Origin: an uncultured Ignavibacteriota bacterium
GTDB taxonomy: Bacteria; Bacteroidota; Ignavibacteria; UBA10030; UBA8401
DNA length: 64,000 bases
Direction: 5' to 3'
NCBI GenBank assembly: GCA_903861125.1
Contig: CAIOTF010000038.1
Span: 1-64,000, forward strand
In this document: in pieces, positions 62,903 through 64,000 of the stretch
Layout: every line of letters starts with the position of its first letter
Numbering within the stretch: the stretch's first letter is position 1
Notes under the pieces: generated by a model
Told to the model about the DNA's origin: nothing
Databases searched by the model: none
The model's input: only the letters and a program-made list of their open reading frames with translations
Translations under genes and position numbers: made by a program

Positions 62903-64000
62903 TTACGCCGCCAGCGCTTTCGTAACCTTATCCGCTGCATCTTTCAGATCCCCGGCTACCAGAAAACTCATTCCAGAATTACGGAGTATATCCGCAGCAA
63001 TATCGGCATTAGTGCCGGCAAGACGGATGACGATCGGGATCTTCACATCGACAACTTTTGCCGCTTCGACAACGCCGTTTGCGACCCGGTCGCAACGAAC
63101 GATACCGCCAAAGATGTTGATGAGAATTGCTTTCACATTCTTATCGGAAAGGATGATCTTGAATCCGCTCGCAACTGTTTCGGCATTCGCTCCGCCGCCA
63201 ACATCAAGAAAGTTGGCCGGTTCACCGCCTGCGAGTTTGATAATATCCATTGTTGCCATCGCCAGACCAGCTCCGTTCACCATGCAGCCCACATTGCCGT
63301 CGAGTTTGATGTAGTTAAGATTTGATTTAGATGCTTCAATTTCGAGCGGTTCCTCTTCTTCAAGATCGCGAAGTTCGGCAAATTCGGGATGTTTGTAGAG
63401 TGCATTATCATCGATGTTCACTTTTGCATCGAGTGCAATAACATTTCCTTCCTTCGTGATCACGAGAGGATTGATCTCAAACAGCGATGCATCGGTTGCT
63501 TCATATGCTTTATAGAGAGCTAATAAAAATTTTACCGCATTCTTGAAAGCATCACCGCTTAAGCCGAGTGCAAACGCAAGTTTGCGTGCCTGAAATTGCT
63601 GAAAGCCAACGGAGGGTTCGATGGTTTCTTTGATAATTTTTTCCGGATGCTCTTCGGCAACTTTTTCGATTTCCATTCCACCTTCGGTGGAGACCATCAC
63701 GACATTCTTTGATTGTGCGCGGTCCAGCGTGATACCGACATACATTTCCTTGTCGATGTTTGCTCCTTCTTCAATCAGCAAACGTTTCACCAACCGTCCT
63801 TCCGGTCCGGTCTGATGAGTTACAAGCGTCATACCGAGTATCTGCTTCGCATAATTTTTCACTTCATCGATACTCTTTGCAACTTTTACTCCGCCCCCTT
63901 TACCTCGTCCGCCTGCGTGTATCTGCGCTTTCACAACCCATACGCTGCCGCCGAGACGTTTTGCCGCATTCACTGCTTCATCAACGGTAAATGCAACTTC
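62903..64000 (-). CDS. sucC: Succinyl-CoA ligase, ADP-forming, beta subunit (5' end outside window)
   Basis: TCA-cycle enzyme subunit. The frame runs off the end of the window (reading [18 protein letters not shown]), so perhaps 25 N-terminal residues are missing. The ATP-grasp part has [16 protein letters not shown], and the CoA-ligase part has [26 protein letters not shown] and [10 protein letters not shown]. The ADP/ATP form is the common one, but nucleotide choice is not decided by what is seen. It precedes gatB by 7 bp, and sucD is not in the window. Confidence 0.96.
   Translation of the reverse strand, partial: EVAFTVDEAVNAAKRLGGSVWVVKAQIHAGGRGKGGGVKVAKSIDEVKNYAKQILGMTLVTHQTGPEGRLVKRLLIEEGANIDKEMYVGITLDRAQSKNVVMVSTEGGMEIEKVAEEHPEKIIKETIEPSVGFQQFQARKLAFALGLSGDAFKNAVKFLLALYKAYEATDASLFEINPLVITKEGNVIALDAKVNIDDNALYKHPEFAELRDLEEEEPLEIEASKSNLNYIKLDGNVGCMVNGAGLAMATMDIIKLAGGEPANFLDVGGGANAETVASGFKIILSDKNVKAILINIFGGIVRCDRVANGVVEAAKVVDVKIPIVIRLAGTNADIAADILRNSGMSFLVAGDLKDAADKVTKALAA

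Noticed and set aside
1-64000. CRISPR array, insertion sequence, prophage or rRNA operon
   Set aside because: No regularly spaced repeats, transposase, phage structural gene or rRNA sequence was seen anywhere.

Overview
The window is about 64 kb of densely packed bacterial chromosome. Gene content points to a Gram-negative member of the Bacteroidota/Chlorobiota group, most like Ignavibacteria. The evidence is a type IX secretion sorting domain (residue pattern LEQNYPNPFNPST at about 12.8 kb), lipid A genes (lpxB, lpxK), few strong Shine-Dalgarno sites, and a UvrA zinc module with one Cys replaced. It looks like ordinary chromosome: there is no insertion sequence, prophage, CRISPR array or rRNA. 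The lineage is inferred from these features, not from any search.

Layout. 1-3 kb: a sugar aminotransferase, then a small accessory island (uncharacterised protein, nucleotidyltransferase, a 57-codon partner gene and a start-less 60-codon gene) next to a CAU tRNA. 3-8 kb: a DUF4143 ATPase under a long palindromic operator, then vapB-vapC-uvrA in one direction. 8-15 kb: rlmN, adk, a glycerophosphodiesterase and secreted proteins, including an M23-Fn3-T9SS protein. 15-24 kb: mostly minus strand, with acpS, aroQ, NamZ muramidase, a CsgG/FlgT-like protein, a glutamate dehydrogenase with a histone-like tail and a heptosyltransferase. 24-29 kb: a plus-strand MoxR/VWA pair, then a three-gene c-type cytochrome operon whose first gene joins a heme motif to an outer-membrane barrel. 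29-36 kb: dnaG, a membrane HExxH protein, and a promoter-to-terminator unit of two ATP-grasp ligases, a GNAT and a lysine 2,3-aminomutase. 36-42 kb: recG, an ECF sigma/anti-sigma pair and a divergent secreted VWA protein. 42-64 kb: a long minus-strand run with an amidohydrolase, gpsA-plsY, ispD, a permease, queA, the lipid A genes, smc, a GH2-like membrane protein, tpiA, gatB and the 3' part of sucC.

How the genes work together. Envelope building dominates: lipid A (lpxB, lpxK and an acyltransferase), phospholipid (plsY, gpsA), LPS core (GT9), carrier-lipid precursor (ispD) and cell-wall recycling (namZ). The best candidates for an undescribed system are (1) the ATP-grasp/ATP-grasp/GNAT/KamA operon at 31.6-35.7 kb, predicted to make an acylated beta-lysine peptide or similar small molecule, and (2) the cytochrome-barrel operon at 27-29 kb, a possible outer-membrane electron conduit. 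Several promoters share the layout TTGNNN, 16-17 bp, TATATT, and several have inverted repeats over the -10 region.
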